A stretch of 64,000 bases of DNA from positions 4,230,501 to 4,294,500 of the forward strand of contig OX359189.1 of NCBI GenBank assembly GCA_947172415.1, in the 5' to 3' direction. Within the stretch, counting starts at the first letter, position 1; the number at the start of each line of letters is the position of its first letter. The position numbers were made by a program, and so were the translations under genes. The notes under the pieces were generated by a model. That model was not told where the DNA came from, did no database searches, and saw nothing but the letters and a program-made list of their open reading frames with translations. This document shows positions 12,228 to 27,000 of this stretch, in pieces. Source of the stretch: Chondrosia reniformis. Its lineage: Eukaryota > Porifera > Demospongiae > Chondrillida > Chondrillidae.

Positions 12228-15200
12228 TAGCCGAACCTGCATTTAAGGGTCCCCGAAGCTTTACAACCTATTTCCAAGTAAAATGTCCGCCAATCTCGAA
12301 ACTTTGGGCTATGAAGCGTACAGAAGACCTTGCCAATGGTAAAAATGGCCACGGAACCCGATTAAAGGGTCCCCGAAGCTCTACGACCTATCTCCTAATT
12401 AAAAATGGCCGCTGATTTCGAAAATATGGGCTATAAAGCCGTACCGAAAACCGTTCCTAGGATAAAAATGGCCGCGGAACCCGATTAAAGGGTCCCCGAA
12501 GCTGTACGACCCCTCTCCGAGTTAAAAATGGCCGCCGATTTTGAAAATATGGACTATGGAGCCATACTGAAGACCGTTCCTTGGATAAAAATGGCTACCG
12601 AAGCCGATTGAAGGGTCCAAGAAGCTTTACGACCTATCTCCTAATTAAAAATGGCCACCAATTTTGAAAATATGGTATATGAAGCCGTACCGACGACCGT
12701 TCCTAGGATAAAAATGGCCGCTGAACCCGATTTTAAAGGGTCCCCGAAGGTCTACGACCTATCCCGAGTTAAAAATGGCCGCTGATTTCGAAAATATGGG
12801 CTATGGAGCCGTACCAAAAACCATTCCTAGGATAAAAATGGCCGCCAAACTCGATTTAAGGGTCGCCAAAGCTCTACGACCTAGCTCCGTGTTAAAAATT
12901 GCTACCGATTTCGAAAATATGAGTTATGAAGCCGTACCGAAGACCTTTTGTAGGATAAAAATGGGCGCCGAACTCGATTAAAGGGACCCCGAATGTCTAC
13001 GACCTATGAAGCCCTACTGAAGACAGTTTCTAGGATAAAAATGGCCTCCGAATCCGAATAAAGGGTCCCCGAAGCTGTACGACCTATTCCCTAGTTAAAA
13101 ATAGCCGCCGATTTTGAAAATATGGGCTATGGAGACGTACCAAAGACCATTCCTAGGAAAAAAATGGCCTCCGAACCTGATTAAATGGTCCCTGAAGCTC
13201 TACGACTTATATCTGAGTTAAAAATGGCTGCCGATTTCGAAAATATGGTCTATGAAGCCGTATAGAAGACCGTTGCTAGGGTAAAATGGCCGCCAAACTC
13301 GATTTAACGGTCACCAAAGCTCTACGACCTAGCTCCGTGTTAAAAAGATTTCGAAAATATGAGTTATGAAGCCGTACCGAAGACATTTTGTAGGATAAAA
13401 ATGGCCACTGAACCCGATTTTAAAGGGTCCCCGAAGGGCTACGACCTATCCCGAGTTAAAAATGGCCGCTGATTTCGAAAATATAGGCTATGAAGTCGTA
13501 CCGAAGACCGTTTCTGGAATAAAAATGGCCGCCGATTCCGATTAAATGGTCCCTGAAATTCTACAACCTATCCCGAGTCAAAAATGGCCGCAGATTTCGA
13601 AAATATGGGCTATGAAGTCGTACCGAAGACCATTTCTAGGATAAAATGGCCGCTGAATCGGATTATTGGGTCCCCGAATCTTTACGACCTAAACCCGAGT
13701 TAAGAATGGCCGGCGATTTTGAAAATATGGGCTATGAAGCCGTACTGAAGACCGTTTCTAGGATAAAAATGGCTGCCGAATCCGATTAAATGGTCCCAGA
13801 AGCTCTACGATTTATCTCGGTGTTAAAAATGGCTGCCGATTTCGAAAATATGGGGTATTAAGCCGTACTGAAGACCGTTTCCAGGATTAAAATGGCCATC
13901 GAATCCAATTAACGGGTTCCCGAAGCTCTATGATCTATCTCAGAGTCGAAAAAGGCCGTCGATTTCGAAAATATGGGCTATGAAGCCGTAACGAAGACAG
14001 TTTCTAGGATAAAAATGGCCGCCGAATCCCATTAAAGGGTCCACGAAGCTCTACGACCTATCACCGAGTTAAAAATGGCCATGAAGCCGTAACGAAGACC
14101 GTTCCTAGGATAAAAATGGCCGCTGAATCCGAATAAATGGTCCCCGAAGCTCTACAATCTATCCCCGAGTAAAAAATGGCCGCCGATTTTGAAAATATGG
14201 GCTATTCAGCCTGACCGAAGACAGTTTCTAGGATAAAAATGGCTGCCAAATCCGATTAAAGGGACCCCGAAGCTCTACGACCTATCCTCGAGTCGAAAAT
14301 TGCCGCCAATTTCGAAAATATGGGCTATGAAGTCGTAACGAAGACCTTTTCATGGATTAAAATGGCCGCCTAATCCGAATAAAGGGTCCCCGCAGCTCTA
14401 AAACCTATCACCGAGTTAAAAATAGCCGCCGATTTCGAAAATATGGGCTATGAAACTGTACCGAAGACCGTTTCCAGGATAAAAATGGCCGCCGAATCGA
14501 AATGAAGGGTCCCCGAAGCTCTACGAACTATCACCGAGTTAAAAATGGCTGCCGATTTCGAAAATATGGGCTATGAAGCCGTCCCAAAGATAGTTTCCAG
14601 GATAAAAATGACTGCCAAATCCGATTAAAGGGTCCCCGAAGCTCTACGACCTATCCCCAAGTTTAAAATGGCCCCCGAATTTGAAAATATGGGCTATGAA
14701 GCCGTAACAAAGACAGTTTCTAGGATAAAAATGGCCGCTGAATCCGATTAAAGGGTCCCCGAAGCTCTACGACCTATCCCCGAGTTAAAAATGGCCGCAA
14801 ATTTCGAAAATATGGGCTATGAAGCCGTAACGAAGACCGTTTTTAGGATAAAAACGGTCGCCGAATCTGAATAAATGGTCCCCGAAGCTCTACGACCTAT
14901 CCCCGAGTTAAAAATGGCCGCCAATTTGGAAAATATGGGTTTTTGAAGCCGTACCGAAGACCGTTTCTAGGATAAAAATGGCCGCCGAATTCAATTAAAG
15001 GATCCCCCGAAGCTCTACGACCTATCCTCGAGTTAAAAATGGCCGCCGAATTTTAAAATATGGGTATTAAGGCTTACTGAAAACAGTTTCTTGGATAGAA
15101 ATGGCCGCCGAATCCGATTTACGGGTTCCCGAAGCTCTACGACCTCCTTCCGAGTTAAAAATGGTCGCCGATTTTGAATATATGGGCTATGAAGCCGTAC

Positions 15201-18200
15201 CGAAGACCTTTTCCAGGATAAAAATGGCCGCCGAATCCGAATAAAGTGTGCCCGAAGCTATACGACTAATACCCGTGTTAAAAATGACCGCCTATTTTGA
15301 AAATATGGGCTATGAAGCCGTACCGAAGACCGTTTCTAGGTTAAAAATGGGAGCAGAATCTGAATAATGGGTCCCCAAAGCTCTACGAACTATCACCGAG
15401 TCACAAATGGCCACCGATTTTGAAAATATGGGCTCTGAAGTCGTACCGAAGACCGTTTCAGGATAAAAATGGCCGCCGAATACGAATAAAGGATCCATGA
15501 AGCTCTACGACCTATCACTGAGTTAAAATGGCTGCCGGTTTTGAAAATATGGGCTATGAAGCTGTAACAAAGACCGTTTCAAGGATAAAAATGGCCACAG
15601 AATCCGAATAAAGGGTCCCCGAAGCTCTACGATCTATCGCCGAGTTAAAAATGGTCGCCGATTTCGAAAATATGGGCTATGAAGCCATACCGAAGACCTT
15701 TTCTAGGATAAAAATGGCTGCCGAATCCGAATGAATGGTCCCCGAAGCTCTACGACCTATCACCGAGTTAAAATTGCCGCCTATTTTGAAAATATGGGCT
15801 ATGAAGCAGTACCGAAGACGTTTCCAGGATAAAAATGGCCGCCGAATTCGAATAAAGGGTCTCCGAAGATCTACGACCTATAACCGAGTTAAAAATTGCC
15901 GCCAATTTTGAAAATGTGGGCTATGAAGCCGTACTGAAGACGTTTCCAGGATAAAAATGGCCGCTGAATCCGAATAAAGGGTCCCTGAAGCTCTACGACC
16001 TATCACCGAGTTATAAATGGCCACCAATTTCGAAAAAATGGGCTATGACGCCGAACCGTAGACCTTTTCTAGGATAAAAATTGACGCCAAATCTGAATAA
16101 AGGGTCCCCGAAGCTCTACGACCTATGACTGAGTTAAAAATTGCCGCTAATTTTGAAAATATGGGCTATGAAGCCGTACCGAAGACGTTTCTAGGATAAA
16201 AATGGCCGCCGAAACCTAATAAAGGGTCCCCGGAGCTCTACGACCTATCACCAAGGTAAAAATGGCCACTGATTTTGAAAATATGGGCTATGAAGCCGTA
16301 CCGAAGACTGTTTCCAGGATAAAAATTACCGCCAATTTTGAAAATATGGGCTATGAAGCCGTACCGAAGACCGTATCTAGGTTAAAATTGGCCGCAGAAT
16401 CAGAATAATGGGTCCCCGAAGCTCTACAACCTATCACCGAGTCAAAAATGGCCACCGATTTTGAAAATATGGGCTATGAAGCCGTACCGAAGACAGTTTC
16501 TAGGATAAAAATGGCCGACGAATCCGAAGAACTGATCCCCGAAGGTCTTCGACCTATTGCCGAGTTAAAAATGGCCGCCAATTTCAAAAATATGGGCTAT
16601 GAAACCGTAATGAAGGTCGTTTCTAGGATAAAAATGGCCGCCGAATTTGATTAAAGGGTCCCCGAAGCTCTACGACCTATCCCTGAGTTAAAAGTGGCCC
16701 TCGATTTCAAAAATATGGGCTATGAAGTTGTAACAAACACCGTTTCTAGGATAAAAATGGCCGCCTAATCCGATTAAAGGGTTCCCCGAAGCTCTACGAC
16801 CTATCCCGAGTTAAAAATGGCCACCGATTTTCAAAATATGGGCTATGAAGCCGTACCGAAGATAGTTTCTAGGAGATAAATTGCCGCCGAATCCGATTAA
16901 AGGGTCCCCGAAGCTCCACGACCTATCACCGAGATAAAAATGTCCACCGATTTCGAAAATTTTGGCTATGAAGCCGTACCGAAGACAGTTTCTAGGATAA
17001 AATGGCCGCCGAAACTGAATAAACGGTCCCCGAAGGTCTACGACCTATCCTTGAGATAAAGATGGTCGCCGATTTCGAAAATATGGGCTGTGAAGGCTTA
17101 CCGAAGACCTTTCTGGGATAAGAATGGCCGCGAATCCGATTAAAGGGTCCCCGAAACTCTACGACCTATCTCCGAGTTAAAAATGGCCGCCGATTTCGAA
17201 AATATGGTCTACGAAGTTGTAACAAAGACCGTTTCTAAGATAAAAATGGCCGCCGAATCCGATTAAAGGGTCCCCGAAGCTCTACGACCTATCCCCGAGT
17301 TAAAAATGGCCGTCGATTTCGAAAATATGGGCTATGAAACGGTTACGAAGAACATTTCTAAGATGAAATGGCCGCCGAATCAGAATTGAGGATCCCCGAC
17401 GCTCTACGACCTATCACCGAGATAAAAATGGCTGCCAATTTGGAAAATATGGGCTATGAAGCCGTTCCGAAGACAGTTTCTAGGATAACAATGGCCGCCG
17501 AATCCGATTAAAGTGTCCCCGAAGCTCCACGACCTATCACCGAGAGAAAAATGTCCACCGATTTCGAAAATATGGGATATGAAGCCGTCCCGAAGACAGT
17601 CTCTAGGATAAAAATGGCCGCCGAATCTGAATAAAGTGTCCCCGAAGGTCTACAACGTATCACCGAGTTAAAAATGGCCGCTGATTTCGAAAATATGGGC
17701 TATGAAACCGTAACGAAGATTATTTCTAGGAAAAAACTTGCCCCCGAATCCGATTAAAGGGTCCCCGAACCTTTACGACCTATCCGTGAGTTAAAAATGG
17801 CCGTTGATTTCGAAAATATGGTCTATGAAGCCGTACCGAAGACAGTTTCTAGGATAAAAATGGCCGACGAATCCGAAGAACGGATCCCCGAAGGTCTTCG
17901 ACCTATCACCGAGTTAAAAACGGCCGCCGATTTCCAAAATATGGGCTATGATGTCGTCCCGAAGTTCGTTTCTAGGATGAAAATGGCCTCTGAATCCGAT
18001 TAAAGGGTCACCGTAGCTGTATGACCTATCCCGAGTTAAAAATGGCCGTCGATTTCGAAAATATGGGCTATTAGGCCGCACCGAAGATAGTTTCTAGGAT
18101 AAAAATGGCCGCCGAATCCGATTAAAGAGTCCCCGAAGTTCTACGACCTATCCCCGAGTTAAAAATTGCCGCCGATTTCGAAAATATGGGCTATGAAGCC

Positions 18201-20399
18201 GTAACGAAGACCATTTCTAGGATAAAAATGGCCGTCGAATCCGATTAAAGGGTCCCCGAAGTTCCACGACCTATCACCGAGATAAAAATGTCCACCGATT
18301 TCGAAAATTTTGGCTATGAAGCCGTACCGAAGACAGTTTCTAGGATAAAAATGGCTGCTGAAACTGAATAAAGGGTCCCCGAAGGTCTACGACCTATCCT
18401 TGAGATAAAAATGGTTGCCGATTTCGAAAATATGGGCTATGAAGGCTTACCGAAGACCTTTCTGGGATAAGAATGGCCGCCGAATCCGATTAAAGGGTCC
18501 CCGAAACTCTACGACCTATCTCCGAGTTAGAAATGGCCGCCGATTTCGAAAATATGGTCTACGAAGTTGTAACAAAGACCGTTTCTAGGATAAAAATGGC
18601 CACCGAATCCGATTAAAGGGTCCCTGAAGCTCTACGACCTATCCCCGAGTTAAAAATGGCCGTCGATTTCGAAAATATTGGCTATGAAACGGTTACGAAG
18701 AACATTTCTAAGATGAAATGGCCGCCGAATCAGAATTAAGGATCCCCGAAGGTCTACGACGTATCACCGAGTTAAAAATGGCCGCTGATTTCGAAAATAT
18801 GGGCTATGAAACCGTAACGAAGATCATTTCTAGGAAAAAACTTGCCCCCGAATCCGATTAAAGGGTCCCCGAACCTTTACGACCTATCACCGAGTTAAAA
18901 ACGGCTGCCGATTTCCAAAATATGGGCTATGATGTCGTCCCCGAAGTCCGTTTCTAGGATGAAAATGGCCTCTGAATCCGATTAAAGGGTCCCCGTAGCT
19001 GTACGACCTATCCCTAGTTAAAAATGGCCGTCGATTTCGAAAATATGGGCTATGAGGCCGCACCGAAGATAGTTTCTAGGATAAAAATGGCCGCCGAATC
19101 CGATTAAAGAGTCCCCGAAGTTCTACGACCTATCCCCGAGTTAAAAATGGCCGTCGATTTCGAAAATATGGGCTTTGATGTTGTCCCGAAGTCCGTTTCT
19201 AGGATGAAAATGTCCGCCTAATCCGATTAAAGGGTCCCAGAAGCTCTACGACCTATCCCGAGTTAAGAATGGCCGACGATTTCGAAAATATGGGCTATGA
19301 AGCCGTACCGACGACTGTTTCCAGGATAAAAATTGCCGCCAATTTTGAAAATATGGGCTATGAAGCCGTACCGAAGACCGTATCTAGGTTAAAATTGGCC
19401 GCAGAATCCGAATAATGGGTCCCCGAAGCTCTACGACCTATCACCGAGTCAAAAATGGCCACCGATTTTGAAAATATGGGCTATGAAGCCGTACCGAAGA
19501 CAGTTTCTAGGATAAAAAGGGCCGACGAATCCGAAGAACGGATCCCGGAAGGTCTTCAACCTATTGCGAGTTAAAAATGGCCGCAAATTTCGAAAATATG
19601 GGCTATGAAACCGCAATGAAGGTCGTTTCTAGGATAAAAATGGCCGCCGAATTTGATTAAAGGGTCCCCGAAGCTCTACGACCTATCCCTGAGTTAAAAA
19701 TGGCCCTCGATTTCAAAAATATGGGCTATGAAGTTGTAACAAAGACTGTTTCTAGGATAAAAATGGCAGCCTAATCCGATTAAACGGTTCCCCGAAGCGC
19801 TACGATCTATCCCGAGTTAAAAATGGCCGCCGATTTTGAAAATATGGGCTATGAAGCCGTACCGAAGATAGTTTCTAGGATAAAAATTGCCGCCGAATCC
19901 GATTAAAGGGTCCCCGAAGCTCTACGACCTGTCCCCGAGTTAAAAATGGCCGCCGATTTCGAAAATATGGGCTATAAAGCCGTAACGAAGACCATTTCTA
20001 GGATAAAAATGGCCGCCGAATCCGATTAAAGGGTCCCCGAAGCTCCACGACCTATCACCGAGATAAAAATGTCCAACGATCTCGAAAATATGGGCTATGA
20101 AGCCGTACCGAAGACAGTTTCTAGGATAAAAATGGCCGCCGAAACTGAATAAAGGGTCCCCGAAGGTCTACGACCTATCCTTGAGATAAAAATGGTTGCC
20201 GATTTCGAAAATATGGGCTGTGAAGGCTTACCGAAGACCTTTCTGGGATAAGAATGGCCGCCGAATCCGATTAAAGGGTCCCCGAAACTCTACGACCTAT
20301 CTCCGAGTTAAAAATGCCGCCGATTTCGAAAATATGGTCTACGAAGTTGTAAAAAAGACCATTTCTAGGATAAAAATGGCCGCCGAATCCGATTAAAGT

Positions 20400-23300
20400 G
20401 TCTCCGAAGCTCTACGACCTATCCCCGAGTTAAAAATGGCCGTCGATTTCGAAAATATGGGCTATGGAACGGTTACGAAGAACATTTCTAAGATAAAATG
20501 GCCGCCGAATCAGAATTAAGGATCCCCGAGGCTCTACGACCTATCACCGAGATAAAAATGGCCGCCGATTTCGAAAATATGGCCTATGAAGCCGTTCCGA
20601 AGATAGTTTCTAGCATAAAAATTGCCGCCGAATACGATTAAAGGGTCCTCGAAGCTCTACGAACTATCCCCGAGTTAAAAATGGCCGCCGATTTCGAAAA
20701 TATGGGCTATGAAGCCGTAACGCAGACCATTTCTAGGATAAAAATGGCCGCCGAATCGGATTAAAGGGTCCCCGAAGCTCCACGACCTATCACCGAAATA
20801 AAAATGTCCAACGATTTCGAAAATATGGGCTATGAAGCCGTACCGAAGACAGTTTCTAGGATAAAAATGGCCGCCGAAACTGAATAAAGGGTCCCCGAAG
20901 GTCTACGACCTATCCTTGAGATAAAAATGGTTGCCGATTTCGAAAATATGGGCTGTGAAGGCTTACCGAAGACCTTTCTGGGATAAGAATGGCCGCCGAA
21001 TCCGATTAAAGGGTCCCCAAAACTCTACGACCTATCTCCGAGTTAAAAATGGCCGTCGATTTCGAAAATATGGTCTACGAAGTTGTAACAAAGACCATTT
21101 CTAGGATAAAAATGGCCGCCGAATCCGATTAAAGTGTCCACGAAGCTCTATGACCTATCCCCGAGTTAAAAATGGCCGTCGATTTCGAAAATATGGGCTA
21201 TGGAACGGTTACGAAGAACATTTCTAAGATAAAATGGCCGCCGAATCAGAATTAAGGATCCCCGACGCTCTACGACCTATCACCGAGATAAAAATGGCCG
21301 CCGATTTCGAAAATATGGGCTATGAAGCCGTACCGAAGACAGTTTCTAGGATAAAAATGGCCGCCGAATCCGATTAAAGTGTCCCCGAAGCTCCACGACC
21401 TATCACCGAGTTAAAAACGGCCGCCGATTTCCAAAATATGGGCTATGATGTCGTCCCGAAGTCCGTTTCTAGGATGAAAATGGCCTCTGAATCCGATTAA
21501 AGGGTCCCCGTAGCTGTACGACCTATCCCGAGTTAAAAATGGTCGTCGATTTCGAAAATATGGGCTATGAAGCCGCACCGAAGATAGTTTCTAGGATAAA
21601 AATGGCCGCCGAATCCGATTAAAGAGTCCCCGAAGCTCTACGACCTATCCCTGAGTTAAAAATGGCCGTCGATTTCGAAAATATGGGCTATGATGTCGTC
21701 CCGAAGTCCGTTTCTAGGATGAAAATGTCCGCCTAATCCGATTAAAGGGTCCCAGAAGCTCTACGACCTATCCAGAGTTAAGAATGGCCGACGCTTTCGA
21801 AAATATGGGCTATAAAGTTGTAACGAAGACCATTTGTAGGATAAAAATGGCCCCCTAATCAAATTAAAGGGTCCCTGAAGCTCTACGACCTATCCCCGAG
21901 TTGAAAATGGCCGCCGATTTCGAAAATATGGGCTATGAAGCCCTAACGAAGACAATTTCTAGGATAAAAATGGCCGCTGAATCCGATGAAAGGGTCCCCG
22001 AAGCTCCACGACCTATCACCGAAATAAAATGTCCACCTATTTCGAAAATATTGGCTATGAAGCCGTACCGAAGACAGTTTCTAGGATAAAAATGGCCGCC
22101 GAATCTGAATAAAGTGTCCCCGAAGGTCTACGACGTATCACCGAGTTAAAAATGGCCGCTGATTTCGAAAATATGGGCTATGAAAACAAAAAAACTTGCC
22201 CCCGAATCCGATTAAAGGGTCCCCTAAGCTCCACGACCTATCACCGAGATAAAAATGTCCAACCATTTCGAAAATATGGGCTATGAAGCCGTACCGAAGA
22301 CAGTTTCTAGGATAAAAATGGCCGCCGAAACTGAATAAAGGGTCCCCGAAGGTCTACGACCTATCCTTGAGATAAAAATGGTTGCCGATTTCGAAAATAT
22401 GGGCTATGAAGGCTTACCGAAGACCTTTCTGGGATAAGAATGGCCGCCGAATCCGATTAAAGGGTCCCCGAAACTCTACGACCTATCTCCGAGTTAAAAA
22501 TGGCCGCCGATTTCGAAAATAAGGTCTACGAAGTTGTAACAAAGACCATTTCTAGGATAAAAATGGCCGCCGAATCCATTAAAGTGTCCCCGAAGCTCTA
22601 CGACCTATCCCCGAGTTAAAAATGGCCGTCGATTTCGAAAATATGGGCTATGGAACGGTTACGAAGAACATTTCTAAGATAAAATGGCCGCCGAATCAGA
22701 ATTAAGGATCCCCGACGCTCTACGACCTATCACCGAGATAAAAATGGCCGCCGATTTCGAAAATATGGGCTATGAAGCCGTACCGAAGACAGTTTCTAGG
22801 ATAAAAATGGCCGCCGAATCCGATTAAAGTGTCCCCGAAGCTCCACGACCTATCACCGAGATAAAAATGTCCACCGATTTCGAAAATATGGGATATGAAG
22901 CCGTCCTGAAGACAGTCTCTAGGATAAAAATGGCCGCCGAATCTGAATAAAATGTCCACGAAGGTCTACGACGTATCACCGAGTTAAAAATGGCCGCTGA
23001 TTTCGAAAATATGGGCTATGAAACCGTAACCAAGATCATTTCTAGGAAAAAACTTGCCCCCGAATCCGATTAAAGGGTCCCCGAACCTTTACGACCTATC
23101 CCTGAGTTAAAAATGGCCGTTGATTTCGAAAATATGGGCTATGAAGCCGTACCGAAGACAGTTTCTATGATAAAAATGGCCGACGAATCCGAAGAACGGA
23201 TCCCCGAAGGTCTTCGACCTATCGCCGAGTTAAAAACGGCCGCCGATTTCCAAAATATGGGCTATGATGTCGTCCCGAAGTCCGTTTCTAGGATGAAAAT

Positions 23301-24050
23301 GGCCTCTGAATCCGATTAAAGGGTCCCCGTAGCTGTACGACCTATCCCGAGGTAAAAATGGTCGTCAATTTCGAAAATATGGGCTATGAGGCCGAACCGA
23401 AGATAGTTTCTAGGATAAAAATGGCCGCCGAATCAGATTAAAGAGTCCCCGAAGCTCTACGACCTATCCCTGAGTTAAAAATGGCCGTCGATTTCGAAAA
23501 TATGGGCTATGATGTCGTCCCGAAGTCCGTTTCTAGGATGAAAATGTCCGCCTAATCCGATTAAAGGGTCCCAGAAGCTCTACGACCTATCCCGAGTTAA
23601 TAATGGCCGACGATTTCGAAAATATGGGCTATAAAGTTGTAACGAAGACCATTTGTAGGATAAAAATGGCCCCCTAATCAAATTAAAGGGTCGCCGAAGC
23701 TCTACGACCTATCCCCGAGTTGAAAATGGCCGCCGATTTCGAAAATATGGGCTATGAAGCCCTAACGAAGACAATTTCTAGGATAAAAATGGCCGCTGAA
23801 TCCAATGAAAGGGTCCCCGAAGCTCCACGACCTATCACCGAAATAAAATGTCCACCTATTTCGAAAATATGGGCTATGAAGCCGTACCGAAGACAGTTTC
23901 TAGGATAAAAATGGCCGCCGAATCTGAATAAAGTGTCCCCGAAGGTCTACGACGTATCACCGAGTTAAAAATGGCCGCTGATTTCGAAAATATGGGCTAT
24001 GAAAACAAAAAAACTTGCCCCCGAATCCGATTAAAGGGTCCCCGAAGCTT
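20400..24050 (+). repeat. 1,819-bp higher-order duplication in the left satellite array
   Basis: Diagnostic variant monomers recur at a constant 1,819-bp offset: the TTTCCAAAAT variant at 21,428 and 23,247, and the GATGAAAGG (stop-free) variant beginning at 21,901 and 23,720. A further partial copy of the latter lies 716 bp on, at 24,436. Boundaries are approximate because all units are related. Confidence 0.7.
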
Positions 24051-27000
24051 TACGCCCTATCCCTGAGTTAAAAATGGCCGTCGATTTCGAAAATATGGGC
24101 TGTGAAGGCTTACCTAAGACCGTTTCTAGGATAAAAATGGCCGCCAAATCCGATTAAAGGTTCTCCGAAGCTCCACGACCTATCCCTGATTTAAAACGGA
24201 CCCCCGATTTCGAAAATATGGGCTATGTAGTTGTAACGAAGACCGTTTCTAGGATTAAAATGGCCGCCTAATCCGATTAAAGGGTCCCAGAAGCTCTACG
24301 ACCTATCCCGAGTTAAGAATGGCCGACGATTTCGAAAATATGGGCTATAAAGTTGTAACGAAGACCATTTGTAGGATAAAAATGGCCGCCTAATCAAATT
24401 AAAGGGTCCCCGAAGCTCTACGACCTATCCCCGAGTTGAAAATGGCCGCCGATTTCGAAAATATGGGCTATGAAGCCCTAACGAAGACCATTTCTAGGAT
24501 AAAAATGGCCGCTGAATCCGATGAAAGGGTCCCCGAAGCTCCACGACCTATCACCGAAATAAAATGTCCACCTATTTCGAAAATATTGGCTATGAAGCCG
24601 TACCGAAGACAGTCTCTAGGATAAAAATGGCCGCCGAATCTGAATAAAGTGTCCCCGAAGGTCTACGACGTATCACCGAGTTAAAAATGGCTGCTGATTT
24701 CGAAAATATGGGCTATGAAACCGTAACGAAGATCATTTCTAGGAAAAAACTTGCCCCCGAATCCGATTAAAGGGTCCCCGAAGCTTTACGACCTATCCCT
24801 GAGTTAAAAATGGCCGTCGATTTCGAAAATATGGGCTGTGAAGGCTTAACGAAGACCGTTTCTAGGATAAAAATGGCCGCCAAATCTGAATAAAGGTTCT
24901 CCGAAGCTCTACGACCTATCCCTGACTTAAAAATGACCCCCGATTTCGAAAATATGGGCTATGTAGTTGTAACGAAGACCGTTTCTAGGATTAAAATGGC
25001 CGCCTAATCCGATCAAAGGTCCCCGAAACTCAACGAGCTATCCCCAAGTTAAAAATGGCCGCCGATTTGAAAATATGGGCTATGAAACCGTAACGAAGAT
25101 CGTTTCTAGGATAAAAATAGCCGCCGAATTTGATTAAAGGGTCCCCGAAGCTCTACGACCTATCCCCGAGTTAAAAATGGCCGGCGATTTCGAAAATATG
25201 GTCTATGAAGTTGTAACAAAGACCGTTTCTAGGATAAAAATGGCCGCCTAATCAAATTAAAGGGTCCCCGAAGCCCTATGACCTATCCCCGAGTTGAAAA
25301 TGGCCGCCGATTTCGAAAATATGGGCTATGAAGCCCTAAAGAAGACCATTTCTAGGATAAAAATGGCTGCTAAATCCGATGAAAGGGTCCCCGAAGCTCC
25401 ACAACCTATCACCGAAATAAAATGTCCACCTATTTCGAAAATATGGGCTATGAAGCGGTAACGAAGACCATTTCTAGGATAAAATGGCCGCCGAATCAGA
25501 ATTTAGGATCCCCGACGCTCTACGACCTATCACAGAGATAAAAATGGCCGCCGATATCGAAAATATGGGCTATGAAGCCGTACCGAAGACAGTTTTGTAG
25601 GATAAAAATGGCCGACGAATTCGAAGAACTGATCCCCGAAGGTCTTCTACCTATCACCGAGTTAAAAATGGCCGCCGATTTCGAAAATATGGTCTATGAA
25701 ACCGTAATGAAGGTCGTTTCTAGGATAAAAATGGCCGCCGCATTTGATTAAAGGGTCCCCGAAGCTCAACGACCTATCCCTGAATTAAAAATGGCCGCCG
25801 ATTTCAAAAATATGGGCTATAAAGTTGTAACAAAGAACGTTTCTAGGATCAAAATGGCCGCCTAATCCGATTAAAGGGTCCCCGAAGCCCTACGACCTAT
25901 CCCGAGTTAAAAATGGCCGCCGATTTGGAAAATATGGGCTATAAAGCCGAACCGAAGATAGTTTCTAGGATAAAAATGGCCGCCGAATCCGAATAAAGGG
26001 TCCCCGAAGCTCTACGACCTATCCCCGAGTTAAAAATGGCCGCCGATTTCGAAAATATGAGCTATGAAACCGAAACGAAGACCATTTCTAGGATAAAAAT
26101 GGCCGCCGAATACGATTAAAGGGTCCCCGAAACTCCACGACCTATCACCGAGATAAAAATGGCCACCGATTTCGAAAATATGGCTATGAAACCGTAATGG
26201 AGGTCGTTTCTAGGATAAAAATGGCCACCGAATTTGATTAAAGGGTCCCCGAAGCTCTACGACCTATTCCTGAGTTAAAAATGGCCGCCGATTTCGAAAA
26301 TATGTGCTATGAAGTTGTAACAAAGACCGTTTCTAGGATAAAAATGGCCGCCTAATCCGATTAAAGGGTCCCCGAAGCTTAACGACCTATCCCTTGTTAA
26401 AAATGGCCGCCGATTTTGAAAATATGGGCTATGAAGCCGTACTGAAGATAGTTTCTAGGAAAAAAATGGCCGCCGAATCCGATTAAAGGGTCCCCGAAGC
26501 TCTACGACCTATCCCCGAGTTAACAATGGCCGCCGATTACGAAAATATGGTCTATGAAGCCGTAACGAAGACCATTTCTAGGATAAAAAGGGCCGCCGAA
26601 TCCGATTAAAGAGTCCCCGAAGCTCTACGACCTATCACCGAGATAAAAATGGCCACCGATTTCGAAAATTTGGGCTATGAAGCCGTTTCGAAGACAGTTT
26701 CTAGGATAAAAAGGGCCGACGAATCCGATTAAAGGGTCGCCGAAGCTCCACGACCTATCACCGAGATAAAAATGGCCACCGATTTCGAAAATTTGGGCTA
26801 TGAAGCCGTTTCGAAGACAGTTTCTAGGATAAAAATGTCCGTCGAATCCGATTAAAGGGTCCCCGAAGCTCTACGACCTATCCCCGAGTTAAAAATGGCC
26901 GCCGATTTCGAAAATATGGGCTATGAAGCCGTACCGAAGATAGTTTCTAGGATAAAATGGCCGCCGAATCCGAATAAAGGGTCCCCTAAGCTCTACGACC

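Noticed and set aside
12095-12415. 106-codon open frame at the minisatellite/satellite junction
   Set aside because: Composed of minisatellite translation (VLVVCTSC-type repeats) joined to satellite; no independent support.
22720-22959. 79-codon minus-strand frame, and similar reverse frames at 15,310-15,498 and 41,711-41,995
   Set aside because: Reverse-strand shadows of the same satellite monomer, with repetitive HIFEIGGHFYLGDRS-type content.
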